Positions 1 to 9,692 of a stretch of DNA of 64,000 nt are shown one piece after another; position 1 is the stretch's first letter; each line of letters opens with the position of its first letter. The stretch is from an uncultured Gammaproteobacteria bacterium (GTDB taxonomy: Bacteria; Pseudomonadota; Gammaproteobacteria; GCA-002705445; GCA-002716945). The notes under the pieces were generated by a model. The model did no database searches and had not been told where the DNA came from. It saw only the letters and a program-made list of their open reading frames with translations. The translations under genes were made by a program, and so were the position numbers. The stretch lies in the NCBI GenBank assembly GCA_902559355.1, contig CACEHM010000003.1, forward strand, positions 1 to 64,000, given 5' to 3'.

Positions 1-19
1 TTCTCACTTATCCATAAAC

Positions 20-514
20 ATGAATAAACGAGACTCTGTAATTATAGGGAAGGTTATATCTACACATGGTATTCATGGGTGGCTATCTATTTATTGTTAT
101 GCACATCCTCCAGAGAATTTAAAAAACTATAATACTTTCATATTTTTAAATAACCTGATAAGACAAATTAACATCACTGATATTAAAGTAATGCCTAAGA
201 AAGTTATTATAAAGATCAAGGATTATAATGATATTACTACATCGGAAAATATCTTAGGAAAAGACATACTAATTGATAAATCTGACATGCCTATACTTGT
301 TGATGGTGAATATTATTGGAGGGAGTTAGAAGGTTTAGAGGTGGTGACATCAGAAGAAAAGTTTCTTGGAGTGGTAGACTTCATTTTTAATAATGGGTCA
401 AATGATGTTCTAGCGATAAAGCATAATAATAAATATATTTACATAGCTCTCATAAAAGATAATATAACTTTAGTTTCAAATAAAAAAATTATCATAAAAC
501 ATGAATCAGTTTAA
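20..514 (+). CDS. rimM: 16S rRNA processing protein RimM
   Basis: RimM binds the 30S subunit (via S19) and helps 16S rRNA maturation. The N-terminal part has the family motif GKVISTHGIHGW, followed by a PRC-barrel-like C-terminal half around YYWRELEGLEV. At 164 residues the length is typical. The stop overlaps the start of trmD by 14 nt, matching the conserved rpsP-rimM-trmD-rplS ribosomal operon; rpsP would lie just outside the window. The ATG start sits only 19 nt from the window edge, so an upstream signal cannot be judged fully. Confidence 0.95.
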   Translation: MNKRDSVIIGKVISTHGIHGWLSIYCYAHPPENLKNYNTFIFLNNLIRQINITDIKVMPKKVIIKIKDYNDITTSENILGKDILIDKSDMPILVDGEYYWRELEGLEVVTSEEKFLGVVDFIFNNGSNDVLAIKHNNKYIYIALIKDNITLVSNKKIIIKHESV

Positions 515-1241
515 TATATTAACTATTTATCCAGATTTTTTTAAATCATTTAATAAACATGGTTTGATTAAAAAAGGCCTTGATAAAGAAATAATTCATA
601 TAAATATAATTGATCTTAGATTACATACTCAAGATAAACATAATAGAGTCGACTTTAAAACATATGGTGGTGGTCCTGGCATGGTCATACAGTACCAGCC
701 AGTTAAAGACTCTCTAGAAACGATAAAATCTGGTAAATGTTATTTCTTGTCACCACAAGGAAAGACGCTTAATCAAAAAAAACTTATAAAGCTATCAAAA
801 GAAAAAAATATTACTCTTTTATGTGGAAGGTATGAGGGCGTTGATCAACGAGTTATAGATAACTTGGTAGATGAAGAAATATCTATCGGAGACTATGTTT
901 TATCAGGAGGAGAGTTGCCTGCAGCTATAATAATAGAGTCTGTGACAAGATTATTACAAGGAGTAGCAGAGGACATCGACTCTATCCACAATGATTCTTT
1001 TTATAATGGAATTCTCGATCATCCCCATTATACTAAACCAGAAATTATTGATGACATGTCTGTACCCGATACTCTTCTTTCCGGCAACCATAGAGAAATT
1101 GTATTATGGAGACGAAAGCAGGCACTGGGAGCAACATTTGTAAAAAGGCCAGACTTGTTAAAAAACGTGAAACTTACAAAAGAAGATGATAAACTACTGC
1201 AAGAATTTATTACTGAGTTGAAAGCTAGAGAAAATGAGTAA
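501..1241 (+). CDS. trmD: tRNA (guanine-N1)-methyltransferase TrmD
   Basis: TrmD makes m1G37 in tRNAs that read certain CNN and related codons, which prevents +1 frameshifting. Visible family motifs are TYGGGPGMV near the N terminus, [12 protein letters not shown], and the knotted SAM-site segment [16 protein letters not shown]. The 246-residue length is normal for the SPOUT-fold dimer. It overlaps rimM upstream and rplS downstream by a few bases, so translation is probably coupled. Confidence 0.97.
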   Translation: MNQFNILTIYPDFFKSFNKHGLIKKGLDKEIIHINIIDLRLHTQDKHNRVDFKTYGGGPGMVIQYQPVKDSLETIKSGKCYFLSPQGKTLNQKKLIKLSKEKNITLLCGRYEGVDQRVIDNLVDEEISIGDYVLSGGELPAAIIIESVTRLLQGVAEDIDSIHNDSFYNGILDHPHYTKPEIIDDMSVPDTLLSGNHREIVLWRRKQALGATFVKRPDLLKNVKLTKEDDKLLQEFITELKARENE

Positions 1242-1578
1242 AATAATTGAAAATATCACTTCAAGACAGATTAAATCTGTCCCGAATTTCTCATCTGGAG
1301 ATACTATCGTTGTGTCTGTAAAAGTTAAAGAGGGCAAAAGAGAGCGTATTCAAGCATTTGAAGGCGTGGTAGTGGCGGTAAAAAATAGAGGCATCAGCTC
1401 ATCGTTTACTGTTAGAAAAATCTCATACGGAGAGGGCGTTGAGAGAGTTTTCCAAACTCACAGCCCTATCATCGATAAAATCCAAGTCAAACGCAAGGGA
1501 GCTGTAAGAAGGGCTAAGTTGTATTATTTGCGTGAAAGATCTGGAAAATCTGCAAGGATTAAAGAAAAGCTTAACTAA
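1234..1578 (+). CDS. rplS: 50S ribosomal protein L19
   Basis: L19 lies at the interface of the 30S and 50S subunits. The 114-residue protein has the hallmarks [27 protein letters not shown], and a basic C terminus with [19 protein letters not shown]. The start overlaps the end of trmD by 8 nt. It is the last gene of the ribosomal operon; the following folK begins 10 nt later and may be read through. Codons here are richer in G+C (CGT, GGC) than those of neighbours, as expected for a highly expressed gene. Confidence 0.98.
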   Translation: MSKIIENITSRQIKSVPNFSSGDTIVVSVKVKEGKRERIQAFEGVVVAVKNRGISSSFTVRKISYGEGVERVFQTHSPIIDKIQVKRKGAVRRAKLYYLRERSGKSARIKEKLN

Positions 1579-1588
1579 GCACTAAAAA

Positions 1589-2044
1589 TTGAATCAAGTT
1601 TTCATAGGCATAGGAAGTAATAAAAATCATCCTTACTTCAGAATATATTCTGTTTTAAAACAAATAAACCGAATTAAATCTACTAGAATTGTAAAAAAAT
1701 CAAGCTTATACGAAACGAAACCTCTAGGACCTCAAAGTCAGCCTAATTTTATTAATGCTGTAATAGAAATCAAAACAAATTTGAATCCACATGAATTATT
1801 GGATGAACTCCAAGTACTTGAGAAACAGCATAATAGGAAAAGGACAAAAAAGTGGGGACCCAGAAGCATAGATTTAGATATACTCATTTATAATAGAATT
1901 ACTATGGAGTCAAGAGACCTAATAATCCCTCATCCAGGGCTAGAATATAGAGAGTTTGTCTTAATACCGTTATATGAAATAACGAACTATGGATATGAAA
2001 TACCAAAATATGGCAAGGTCTCAAATTTAATTAAAAACTTATAA
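1589..2044 (+). CDS. folK: 6-hydroxymethyldihydropterin pyrophosphokinase (HPPK)
   Basis: HPPK transfers pyrophosphate from ATP to 6-hydroxymethyl-7,8-dihydropterin in folate synthesis. Motifs: N-terminal VFIGIGSNKNHP, SSLYETKPLGPQSQPNFINAV, and the catalytic block KKWGPRSIDLDIL followed by IPHPGL. Length 151 residues, usual for a monofunctional enzyme. No ATG fits; the frame opens with TTG just ahead of the conserved N terminus, so a TTG start is likely. Its stop abuts the next gene. Its folate partner folP lies at 38991 in this window. Confidence 0.93.
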   Translation: MNQVFIGIGSNKNHPYFRIYSVLKQINRIKSTRIVKKSSLYETKPLGPQSQPNFINAVIEIKTNLNPHELLDELQVLEKQHNRKRTKKWGPRSIDLDILIYNRITMESRDLIIPHPGLEYREFVLIPLYEITNYGYEIPKYGKVSNLIKNL

Positions 2045-2673
2045 TGATAAATAACAAATATATTGCTATAGAAGGTGCGATTGGTGTTGGTAAAACTACA
2101 TTGGCTAAAACTATATCTAATACCATGAAATGCCAAACCCTATTTGAAGATTATATTGATAATCCATTCTTAAAAAAATTTTATGATGAAAACCAGACTA
2201 ATTCTTTTTCTACGCAGCTATATTTTCTTTTAAAAAGAATCGATCAATCTGAAAAAATCAATAGAACAAATGATATGCTAATTTCTGACTTCTATTTTGG
2301 CAAAGATGAGTTATTTGCTAAATTGAATTTATCAGAGCTAGAATTTGAAATGTACAATAGTGTCCGTAAAAAGCTCAATTTTATCCCACCTTTACCAGAT
2401 TTGATTATTTATCTTCAAGCCTCAACAGATATATTAATTGAAAGAATAAAGAAACGAGGCTTAGATGCAGAAAAAAATATGAAAAAAAAATATATAGAAT
2501 CTGTTAATGATCTATATATGAAACATTTCCACGAATACACATCGTCACCTGTTCTGATAATTAACACCTCCAATGTAAATATAAATGATCAGAATGATTA
2601 TCAGTTATTGATAGAAGAAATATCATCTGATATTAATGGTAAAAAATATTTCAATCCCTCTTCAATAAAATAA
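2044..2673 (+). CDS. Deoxynucleoside kinase family protein
   Basis: The protein belongs to the deoxyadenosine/deoxyguanosine kinase family, which phosphorylates deoxynucleosides for salvage. It shows a P-loop (EGAIGVGKTTLAK), the family segment around FYDENQTNSFSTQLYFLLKR, a DRS-like site altered to SDFYFGKDELFA, and the lid region ERIKKRGLDAEKNM. Length 209 residues is normal. A kinase gene between folK and panB is a recurring gammaproteobacterial arrangement. The exact nucleoside specificity cannot be read from the sequence. Confidence 0.88.
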   Translation: MINNKYIAIEGAIGVGKTTLAKTISNTMKCQTLFEDYIDNPFLKKFYDENQTNSFSTQLYFLLKRIDQSEKINRTNDMLISDFYFGKDELFAKLNLSELEFEMYNSVRKKLNFIPPLPDLIIYLQASTDILIERIKKRGLDAEKNMKKKYIESVNDLYMKHFHEYTSSPVLIINTSNVNINDQNDYQLLIEEISSDINGKKYFNPSSIK

Positions 2674-3416
2674 TGACTGCTTTAGATAATTTATTAAAGT
2701 CTTATAGAAATGGGACTGCGCTTTCATGTGTCACTGCTTATGATGCAAGCATAGCTAAATATCTTGAAACTCAAGGTGTTAATATTGTACTTGTAGGTGA
2801 TTCTTTGGGACAGGTCATCAAAGGTGATAAATCTACGCACAATGTCTCATTTGAAGAAATAACTTATCACGCAAAATGTGTCACATCAGGAACTAAGAGG
2901 ACAACTGTTATGGTTGATCTTCCAAAAAATACTTACAATACTAAATTGACTGCATTAAAAAATTCAAAAAAATTAATAAATAATAACCTAGCTGACCTTA
3001 TAAAAATTGAAGTTAATTCTGATAACTTAGATATTGTTAAATATCTTATTCAAAAAAATATACCAATATGTGCTCATCTAGGCCTTTTGCCACAATCGGT
3101 AAAAAATAAATCAGGATTTAGAAAACATGGTAAAACTAAAAAAGAAGCTAACCTGATATATAATAATGCAATATTGTGTGATGAAATCGGAGCTAAAATT
3201 ATTCTTTTAGAATGCGTAGAAGGCGCATTAGCTAGAAAAATAGCAAACACATGCAGTTGTCCAGTTATAGGTATTGGCTCAGGCTTAGGTCTAGATGGAC
3301 AGGTTGCTGTCATCTATGATCTCTTAGGGATTAGTTTTAATAAAATTACATCACTTACTAAAAAAAATGAAAAAGTCATAAATAAAGTAATACAAGCGTT
3401 CATAAAAAAAACCTAA
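2673..3416 (+). CDS. panB: 3-methyl-2-oxobutanoate hydroxymethyltransferase
   Basis: PanB adds a hydroxymethyl group from 5,10-methylene-THF to ketoisovalerate, the first committed step to pantothenate. The protein has VTAYDASIAKYLE, VLVGDSLGQVIKG and the segment CAHLGLLPQSV, with Asp/Glu ligands typical of the metal site. At 247 residues it is slightly shorter than usual (about 260). The start overlaps the preceding stop (TAATG) and panC follows after 3 nt, so panBCD forms one transcription unit. Confidence 0.95.
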   Translation: MTALDNLLKSYRNGTALSCVTAYDASIAKYLETQGVNIVLVGDSLGQVIKGDKSTHNVSFEEITYHAKCVTSGTKRTTVMVDLPKNTYNTKLTALKNSKKLINNNLADLIKIEVNSDNLDIVKYLIQKNIPICAHLGLLPQSVKNKSGFRKHGKTKKEANLIYNNAILCDEIGAKIILLECVEGALARKIANTCSCPVIGIGSGLGLDGQVAVIYDLLGISFNKITSLTKKNEKVINKVIQAFIKKT

Positions 3417-3419
3417 GTT

Positions 3420-4247
3420 ATGAAAGTAATTAGTTCTCTAGATGATGCAAAATCTTTCATAAACGATCATAAATCTGATGAGACAATATCATTAATTCCT
3501 ACAATGGGAAATATTCATTCTGGTCATTTAAAGCTTATTAACAGCGCATCAAGTTCTTCACTAAAAATTGTTTCAATATATGTCAATGAACTTCAATTCG
3601 ATGATAGAAATGACTATATAAGCTATCCAAGAACACTAGCTGATGATTTATCTATTTGCGAAGATAATAATGTAGATCTAGTATTTGCTCCCGATAACTC
3701 AGTCATATGCAAACAGCTTGATAGTGATAAAAATGACCTTCCTAAATTTACATCATATATGTGCGGGGCTAATAGACCGGGACATTTCTCAGGGGTATTT
3801 AGGATAGTTAAATTTCTTTTTAAAATAATTGAGCCAAATTATGCATACTTTGGTAAGAAAGATTTTCAACAACTTTTATTGGTAAAATATATAGCTAGTA
3901 CCTATTTTCCAAAATTGAAAATCATTGATGTTGATACTGTAAGAGACTCAAACAATATTGCTCTCAGTTCAAGATTAAGTAAGGTGTCTCGAGAATCACT
4001 TCACCAAGTTAAATTGATTTTTCAAACATTGATGATAATGAAAAAAAAATTACTTAGCGGATTGGAATATAATGATGTCAAAGAAAGCAGTTTATTAGAC
4101 TTAGAAGATAATAATATATCAGTCGAATACTTAGACTTAAGATCTCTTGAAACATTAAAAGAGCAAGTAAATATTAATCACCCATGTGGAATTTTTATTG
4201 CTTGTTATATAGATAACATTAGACTAATAGATAATATTGAAATTTAG
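3420..4247 (+). CDS. panC: Pantoate-beta-alanine ligase (pantothenate synthetase)
   Basis: PanC joins pantoate and beta-alanine using ATP. Motifs: IPTMGNIHSGHLKLI (the HIGH-like nucleotide site, normally TMGALHEGH), VNELQFDDRNDYISYPRT, RPGHFSGVFRIVKFLFKI and YFGKKDFQQLLLVK. The KMSKS-like region is present as ALSSRLSKVS. Length 275 residues is typical. It follows panB by 3 nt and precedes panD. Confidence 0.95.
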   Translation: MKVISSLDDAKSFINDHKSDETISLIPTMGNIHSGHLKLINSASSSSLKIVSIYVNELQFDDRNDYISYPRTLADDLSICEDNNVDLVFAPDNSVICKQLDSDKNDLPKFTSYMCGANRPGHFSGVFRIVKFLFKIIEPNYAYFGKKDFQQLLLVKYIASTYFPKLKIIDVDTVRDSNNIALSSRLSKVSRESLHQVKLIFQTLMIMKKKLLSGLEYNDVKESSLLDLEDNNISVEYLDLRSLETLKEQVNINHPCGIFIACYIDNIRLIDNIEI

Positions 4248-4282
4248 TTATAATCTTATAAAAAAGATAGTAATATACATTC

Positions 4283-4663
4283 ATGGAAAGGCAGTATTTA
4301 AACTCAAAAATACATAAGGCAACGGTAACAAATTCTAATATTGACTATGAAGGATCTTGTGAAATTGATGTGGCTCTTTTAAAAGCAGCGAATATAGATC
4401 CTTATGAAAAGATAGATATCTATGATATTACCAATGGAGAAAGACTATCTACATATGCTATTCCTGGCAAGCCCGATACAGGAATTATTGGAATTAATGG
4501 TGCATGTTGTCATAAGATCAAAATAAATGATGAAATAATAATCTGTAGTTACACAATGTTGAATGAAAATGAACGCATAAATCATGTACCAACAATAATA
4601 TATGTAAATCAATCAAATCAAATTATTGATAAACCTGTAAACCAAAAACTTAATGCCATATAG
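4283..4663 (+). CDS. panD: Aspartate 1-decarboxylase proenzyme
   Basis: PanD makes beta-alanine from aspartate and is a pyruvoyl enzyme that self-cleaves. The cleavage site Gly24-Ser25 is visible in YEGSCEID, and YDITNGERLSTYAI plus the NGACCHK segment match the family. Length is 126 residues. It supplies the second substrate of the adjacent panC. The small gap from panC (35 nt) leaves the operon intact. Confidence 0.95.
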   Translation: MERQYLNSKIHKATVTNSNIDYEGSCEIDVALLKAANIDPYEKIDIYDITNGERLSTYAIPGKPDTGIIGINGACCHKIKINDEIIICSYTMLNENERINHVPTIIYVNQSNQIIDKPVNQKLNAI

Positions 4664-4665
4664 CT

Positions 4666-6087
4666 GTGGACATCAAAGAACGGCTAAGAAATATTTCATC
4701 CAAATCAAAAAAAGGAAGAAGTACACTTTTAAAGAATAAAATATTCAGCGGAATCACTCTTGATTTGTCTAGGAACTTCATTAGCAGTGATGTTTTTATG
4801 AAAATGAAATCTTTGCTGACGGTGAATAAATTTTTAGAAAAAAGAAAAAAACTTTTTACAAATAAGCTAATAAGTAAAACTGAATCACAAAAAGTTTCAT
4901 TTATACATTATCGTAATAGCCAAATATATGACAAAGCTATAGAGAAAATGTCTAAATTTTACTTACAGATTAAAGAAAATAAAATTAAAAGCTTCAATGG
5001 AAATAAAATTGATACTATCATTCATATTGGCATCGGAGGTTCTATTTTAGGACCGAAATTCTTATCAGAAGCATTAGAAAATTTTAAAAGAAATGATTTT
5101 GTAACATATTTCATCTCAAGTGGAGATACTGATGAAATAGCTGATCTAATTAAAAAAATAGATGTAGAACGTACACTATTTATTTTTGCTTCTAAAAGCT
5201 TTAAGACTGATGAAACGATGAGAATAAAATTATTTATTGATAATTATTTAGAGAAAAATCTCTCTGACCAAGCAGATTATATTCATAAAAATCAATTTAT
5301 AGCAATCTCATCAAACAAGCAATTATGTAAATCTCTAAATTTTTTACCTAAAAATATCTTTACCTTTCCAAAAACAATCCCTGGAAGATTTTCAATTGCT
5401 ACGCCAGTTACTTTGATTAATATGTTTGAAATAGGCATCGAAAATTACATAAAATTTGTCAAAGGAATAAGATCTATGGATGCACATTTTTTAAAAGCTA
5501 AAATTGAATCTAATTTACCTATTAACTTAGCTCTAATTAATATTTGGAATATTAATTGTCTTTCTAAGCATGGAAACATAATTGTCCCTTACTCATACAG
5601 GCTCAGAAATATCTCAAATTATATCCAACAAATTGAGATGGAAAGTAATGGGAAATCAATGACAAATAATTTTGAACATACCTTGAATATGACATCACCT
5701 ATAGTTTTTGGTACCTCTGGTACGGAATGTCAACATTCTTTTTTTCAAGCTGCACACCAAGGAACCTTAAATGTATATTTCGATTTCATATATGTTAAGA
5801 AACCCAATACTAATTCAAATAGATTTCTGGCAGCCAATGTTCATGCTCAAGCAGATTTACTATTTAAAGGTAAGAAAAAAAAATATTTATACAAATCATT
5901 AAATGGTAATTCGCCATCTAATTTAGTTTCTCTAGATAGAATTTCTCCAGATAGGATAGGCAAACTTATAAGTTTGTATGAACATAAAGTCTTCATTGAG
6001 GGTGTGATATGGAATATAAATAGCTACGATCAGTGGGGCGTTGAAGAGGGTAAAATCTTAGCTAAGAAAAATCTTTCGAAAAATTAA
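4666..6087 (+). CDS. pgi: Glucose-6-phosphate isomerase
   Basis: Interconverts glucose-6-P and fructose-6-P. Recognisable parts are HIGIGGSILGPKFLSEAL (phosphosugar site), the SIS-like segment FIFASKSFKTDETM, a GRFS element (PGRFSIATP), and GTECQHSFFQAAHQGT with the catalytic His region. A GTG start 2 nt after panD is the only fitting start. At 473 residues it is shorter than the E. coli type (549) and lies at the compact end of the family. It converges with purK, overlapping by 4 nt. Confidence 0.93.
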   Translation: MDIKERLRNISSKSKKGRSTLLKNKIFSGITLDLSRNFISSDVFMKMKSLLTVNKFLEKRKKLFTNKLISKTESQKVSFIHYRNSQIYDKAIEKMSKFYLQIKENKIKSFNGNKIDTIIHIGIGGSILGPKFLSEALENFKRNDFVTYFISSGDTDEIADLIKKIDVERTLFIFASKSFKTDETMRIKLFIDNYLEKNLSDQADYIHKNQFIAISSNKQLCKSLNFLPKNIFTFPKTIPGRFSIATPVTLINMFEIGIENYIKFVKGIRSMDAHFLKAKIESNLPINLALINIWNINCLSKHGNIIVPYSYRLRNISNYIQQIEMESNGKSMTNNFEHTLNMTSPIVFGTSGTECQHSFFQAAHQGTLNVYFDFIYVKKPNTNSNRFLAANVHAQADLLFKGKKKKYLYKSLNGNSPSNLVSLDRISPDRIGKLISLYEHKVFIEGVIWNINSYDQWGVEEGKILAKKNLSKN

Positions 6088-7166
6088 TTATCTAACACTT
6101 TTAAACACTCAGGTAGAATTGATTCTAGTTGCTCAGCACTATTTTTAGTTATAGTTATGTGTCCAAGTTTTCTCAAATTCCTTTCTTCCTTATCATAACT
6201 GTGAAAATAATGTGACTCTAGGTCATTCAATACATTATCATCCGGATATTTTGATAATATATTAAACATCAGTGAAGATTTGAAGTTAATTGGTTTGTTG
6301 TCTAGACCCCCAGTAATTGCTCTCACATGAAGTTCAAATTGACTTGTAGAGGAGCCCTCTATTGACCAATGGCCTGAATTATGAACACGGGGAGCCATTT
6401 CATTAGCGACTAATTTACCGTCCTTTGATACAAAAAACTCAAGTACCAGTACACCTACATATTTAAAATAATTTAGCAGCTCTTTTCCATACTTCTCTGC
6501 AGTATCTTGTAATTCTTTATTTATATAAGGGAATTTACTATATTTTAAGATTCCATCTTCATGGAAATTTTCAATAAGAGGATAGAAAATTATATTATTA
6601 TCTTCCTGTCTTACACAAACTAATGATACTTCAGTTGAGAAATCTACAATCTTTTCAATTATACACGAGCATTCTGATAGAAGCTCTTCTAGTAAATCTA
6701 TTTTCGAGTTACATTTTAGTTGATTTTTTCCATCATATCCAAATCTTCTAGATTTAAGTAAATACCTTGATTCATTTCCCTGACAATAATTTTTTAAATC
6801 TGACATGTTTTTTATTTCTTTATATTCAGTTACATTGATATTCAATTTTCTAAAAAGATTTTTCTCCAGAAGTCTATCTTGACATACCTCAAGCGCTTCA
6901 GTGGGGGGAAAGACTTTTATCTTCCTCTCTAAAAACCTCATTGCTGATATATCTACGTTTTCAAAGTCTATAGTTGCAACATCATAGTTAGCAATAATAT
7001 AATCTAATGTCTTTTGGTCAGTATAATCAGTTTGTAGATGTTTAGCATGTTTACCTGCAGGTGGATTTTGAGAAGGATCTACAACTATGAAATCATGATT
7101 TAATTTGGATGACTCTTCTATCATCATCATAGCCAGCTGCCCAGCACCAAATATAGCTATTTTCAT
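6084..7166 (-). CDS. purK: N5-carboxyaminoimidazole ribonucleotide synthase
   Basis: PurK is an ATP-grasp enzyme that carboxylates AIR to N5-CAIR in purine synthesis. It starts with the dinucleotide-fold motif IAIFGAGQLAMMM and contains SRRFGYDGKNQ, the ATP-grasp strand VLVLEFFVSKDGKLVANEMAPRVHNSG and the GHWSIEG segment. At 360 residues the length is normal. It directly follows purE (the ATG and the stop share one base), so the two are cotranscribed on the minus strand. Confidence 0.96.
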   Translation of the reverse strand: MKIAIFGAGQLAMMMIEESSKLNHDFIVVDPSQNPPAGKHAKHLQTDYTDQKTLDYIIANYDVATIDFENVDISAMRFLERKIKVFPPTEALEVCQDRLLEKNLFRKLNINVTEYKEIKNMSDLKNYCQGNESRYLLKSRRFGYDGKNQLKCNSKIDLLEELLSECSCIIEKIVDFSTEVSLVCVRQEDNNIIFYPLIENFHEDGILKYSKFPYINKELQDTAEKYGKELLNYFKYVGVLVLEFFVSKDGKLVANEMAPRVHNSGHWSIEGSSTSQFELHVRAITGGLDNKPINFKSSLMFNILSKYPDDNVLNDLESHYFHSYDKEERNLRKLGHITITKNSAEQLESILPECLKVLDN

Positions 7167-7660
7167 TAGAGTAATTTACTTGCTTTTAGTACACGTCTTG
7201 TTTGTTTTTTCCTAAATTCTAAAACTTTCTTATATATATTAGGATATTTTATACTTAATATTGAGGCTGCGAGTAAACCTGCGTTTATGGATCCTGCTTT
7301 ACCTATTGCAACTGTAGCTACTGGAATTCCAGCTGGCATCTGCAGGATAGATAATAACGAATCTTTACCCTCTAGGCTCTTAGTTTTTATTGGCACACCA
7401 ATAACAGGTATATGTGTCTTTGCTGCTGTCATGCCAGGAAGATGTGCAGCGCCGCCAGCTCCAGCGATAATAACCTCTATCCCTCTCTCACTTGCATTTT
7501 CAGCATATTCGAATAATAAATCAGGTGTTCTATGCGCTGAAACTACTTTTTTTTCGTGATTGATGGCTAGATTTTCTAGAGTGTCTGACGCATGCTTCAT
7601 GATTGGCCAGTCAGATTGTGATCCCATTATGATACCAACAAGTATTTGTGATCTTTTCAT
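7166..7660 (-). CDS. purE: N5-carboxyaminoimidazole ribonucleotide mutase
   Basis: PurE (class I) shifts the carboxyl group of N5-CAIR to give CAIR. Clear motifs: [29 protein letters not shown] (catalytic His in SAHRTP), and [14 protein letters not shown]. Length 164 residues is typical of bacterial class I enzymes. Divergent to hldD, with about 100 nt between the two starts carrying AT-rich promoter-like sequence, including a TATAAT at 7726-7731 in the hldD direction. Confidence 0.97.
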   Translation of the reverse strand: MKRSQILVGIIMGSQSDWPIMKHASDTLENLAINHEKKVVSAHRTPDLLFEYAENASERGIEVIIAGAGGAAHLPGMTAAKTHIPVIGVPIKTKSLEGKDSLLSILQMPAGIPVATVAIGKAGSINAGLLAASILSIKYPNIYKKVLEFRKKQTRRVLKASKLL

Positions 7661-7760
7661 TTTTTTAAAAAAAGTAATTGTAACAGCAATATCAAGATCA
7701 TAACAATACTTTTATTAAGTATTATTATAATTGACACTAAAATAAGGTATTATTCACCAT

Positions 7761-8702
7761 ATGATTATTGTAACTGGCGGCGCGGGTTTCATAGGTACAA
7801 ATCTTGTGCGATCTTTAATAGAATCAGATAAAGAAATTTTGATTATTGAAGAATTAGATAGATATACAAAAAAATTTGAAAATATAAAGAATTTAGAAAT
7901 TTTAGATTGCCTCGATCATAATATCTTTTTAAAAGATTTACATAATGGTAAATATGTAAATAAAATAGATCAAATATTCCATTTGGGTGCATGTTCAAAA
8001 ACTACAGAACCTGACAGAGATTATATCATGGATGTGAATCTCAATTACTCAAAAAAACTTTTGGAATATTCTGCTAATAATAATATCGATATGATTTATG
8101 CTTCTTCAGCATCAGTTTATGGTGACGGGACTATTTTTAAAGAAGATTCAGATAATGAATCTTCTTTGAATCATTATTCAGAGTCTAAACTATTATTTGA
8201 TAATCATGTAAGAGAGAACATTACTAAGATTAGGTCTCAGATTGTTGGGATGCGTTATTTCAATGTCTATGGACCTTATGAGCAACATAAAGAAGTTATG
8301 AGCAGTGTTGCATATCATTTCTATAATCAACATAAACAGCATGGAGTGTTAAAACTTTTTAAAGGTAGCCATGGTTATGATGATGGGGAACAAAGAAGAG
8401 ACTTTGTATATGTTAAAGATACTATAGATATAAAATTATGGTTTATGCAAAATAAATGCTCAGGAATATTTAATGTTGCTACAGGTAAAAGTCGTTCATT
8501 TAATGATGTTGCAAATGCAGTAATAAATCATTTTAATTCAGGTCATATTGAATATATAAATTTTCCTGAGGGTTTAGAAGAGCAATACCAAGCTTTCACT
8601 GAGGCTGATATGATTAATCTCAAAAACATAGGTTATCAGAAGAAAGCCACTGAACTAGAGAATGGGGTATCGTCATATTTGAAATTCTTAGATCAAAATT
8701 AA
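7761..8702 (+). CDS. hldD: ADP-L-glycero-D-manno-heptose 6-epimerase
   Basis: HldD is the last enzyme making the activated heptose for the LPS inner core. It is an SDR-type epimerase: N-terminal VTGGAGFIGTNLVRSL, FHLGACSKTTEPD, the YxxxK pair in HYSESKLLFDNHV, and the heptose-epimerase signature MRYFNVYGPYEQHK. Length 313 residues is standard. It is followed 3 nt later by waaF, which uses its product. Its presence shows a Gram-negative cell with heptose-containing LPS. Confidence 0.95.
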   Translation: MIIVTGGAGFIGTNLVRSLIESDKEILIIEELDRYTKKFENIKNLEILDCLDHNIFLKDLHNGKYVNKIDQIFHLGACSKTTEPDRDYIMDVNLNYSKKLLEYSANNNIDMIYASSASVYGDGTIFKEDSDNESSLNHYSESKLLFDNHVRENITKIRSQIVGMRYFNVYGPYEQHKEVMSSVAYHFYNQHKQHGVLKLFKGSHGYDDGEQRRDFVYVKDTIDIKLWFMQNKCSGIFNVATGKSRSFNDVANAVINHFNSGHIEYINFPEGLEEQYQAFTEADMINLKNIGYQKKATELENGVSSYLKFLDQN

Positions 8703-8705
8703 AAA

Positions 8706-9692
8706 ATGCCAAACAAAAAAATATTAATAGTTGCTCCTGCATGGATCGGAGATTTTATTATAAGTGCATCATTCATAAAGGCATTAAAAAAAAATCGAAA
8801 TAATTCTATTGATATTCTTGTTAATTCAAATCTTTTGAATCTAGCTAGCCTAATACCTGGCATAAGAAGAGTTATAGAATCTGAGACAGAACATGGGAAA
8901 TTATCATTAATATATAGAATTAAAAAAGGTCTAAGTCTTAGATCAGAGAAATATGACGAATGTTATATTTTACCTAATAGCTATAAATCAGGAATTATTC
9001 CCTTAATTGCAAGAATAAAAAAAAGAATTAGTTATTTAGGAGAATTTCGTTATGGATTAATAAATATTATAAAACAACCTATTAAAAGAAACTTAGGTAT
9101 GGTTAATAGGTATTTAAATTTAATAGACCAAAAGTATACTGATAAAGTTAATCCTACTCTTAATATCAAGACGAATAAACAATCAATTTTTGATAAATTT
9201 AAATTCGATGGTAAATATATAGTTTTTTGTCCTGATGCTGAATATGGTCCAGCAAAGCGATGGCCAACTAATAAATGGCTAAACCTCGCTAATGATTTAT
9301 CACAATATTATAATGTCATTATTGTAGGCTTAGATATTAGTATAAGTCATGCATTCAGATCTTTAGAGTCAGATAAAATAATTAATCTTATTGGCAAAAC
9401 TAATTTAGTTGAAGTTATGGAAATAATTGCATCATCCGAGGGAGTCATTTCAAATGATTCTGGTTTAATGCATGTTTCTGCATCGTTAGATAAAAAAATA
9501 ATAGCTTTATATGGGTCATCATCACCGACTTATACCCCGCCTCTAATTTCAAAAGAAAAAAGAGATATTATTTATAAAGATTTACATTGTAGCCCGTGCT
9601 TCAAAAGAGTTTGCCCATTAGGGCACACAAAGTGCTTAAATGATATAAAAGTCGATGAAGTAAAGGAATCAGTAACTAAATTATTTCAATAA
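8706..9692 (+). CDS. waaF: ADP-heptose:LPS heptosyltransferase II
   Basis: A GT9-family enzyme that adds the second heptose to the LPS core on the cytoplasmic face of the inner membrane. Motifs: ILIVAPAWIGDFIISASF at the N terminus, FCPDAEYGPAKRWP, the nucleotide-sugar site ISNDSGLMHVSASLDKKIIALYGSSSP, and the family end CSPCFKRVCPLGHTKCL. Length 328 residues is somewhat short but normal. It directly follows hldD and converges, with a 12-nt overlap, on another GT9 gene. Confidence 0.9.
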   Translation: MPNKKILIVAPAWIGDFIISASFIKALKKNRNNSIDILVNSNLLNLASLIPGIRRVIESETEHGKLSLIYRIKKGLSLRSEKYDECYILPNSYKSGIIPLIARIKKRISYLGEFRYGLINIIKQPIKRNLGMVNRYLNLIDQKYTDKVNPTLNIKTNKQSIFDKFKFDGKYIVFCPDAEYGPAKRWPTNKWLNLANDLSQYYNVIIVGLDISISHAFRSLESDKIINLIGKTNLVEVMEIIASSEGVISNDSGLMHVSASLDKKIIALYGSSSPTYTPPLISKEKRDIIYKDLHCSPCFKRVCPLGHTKCLNDIKVDEVKESVTKLFQ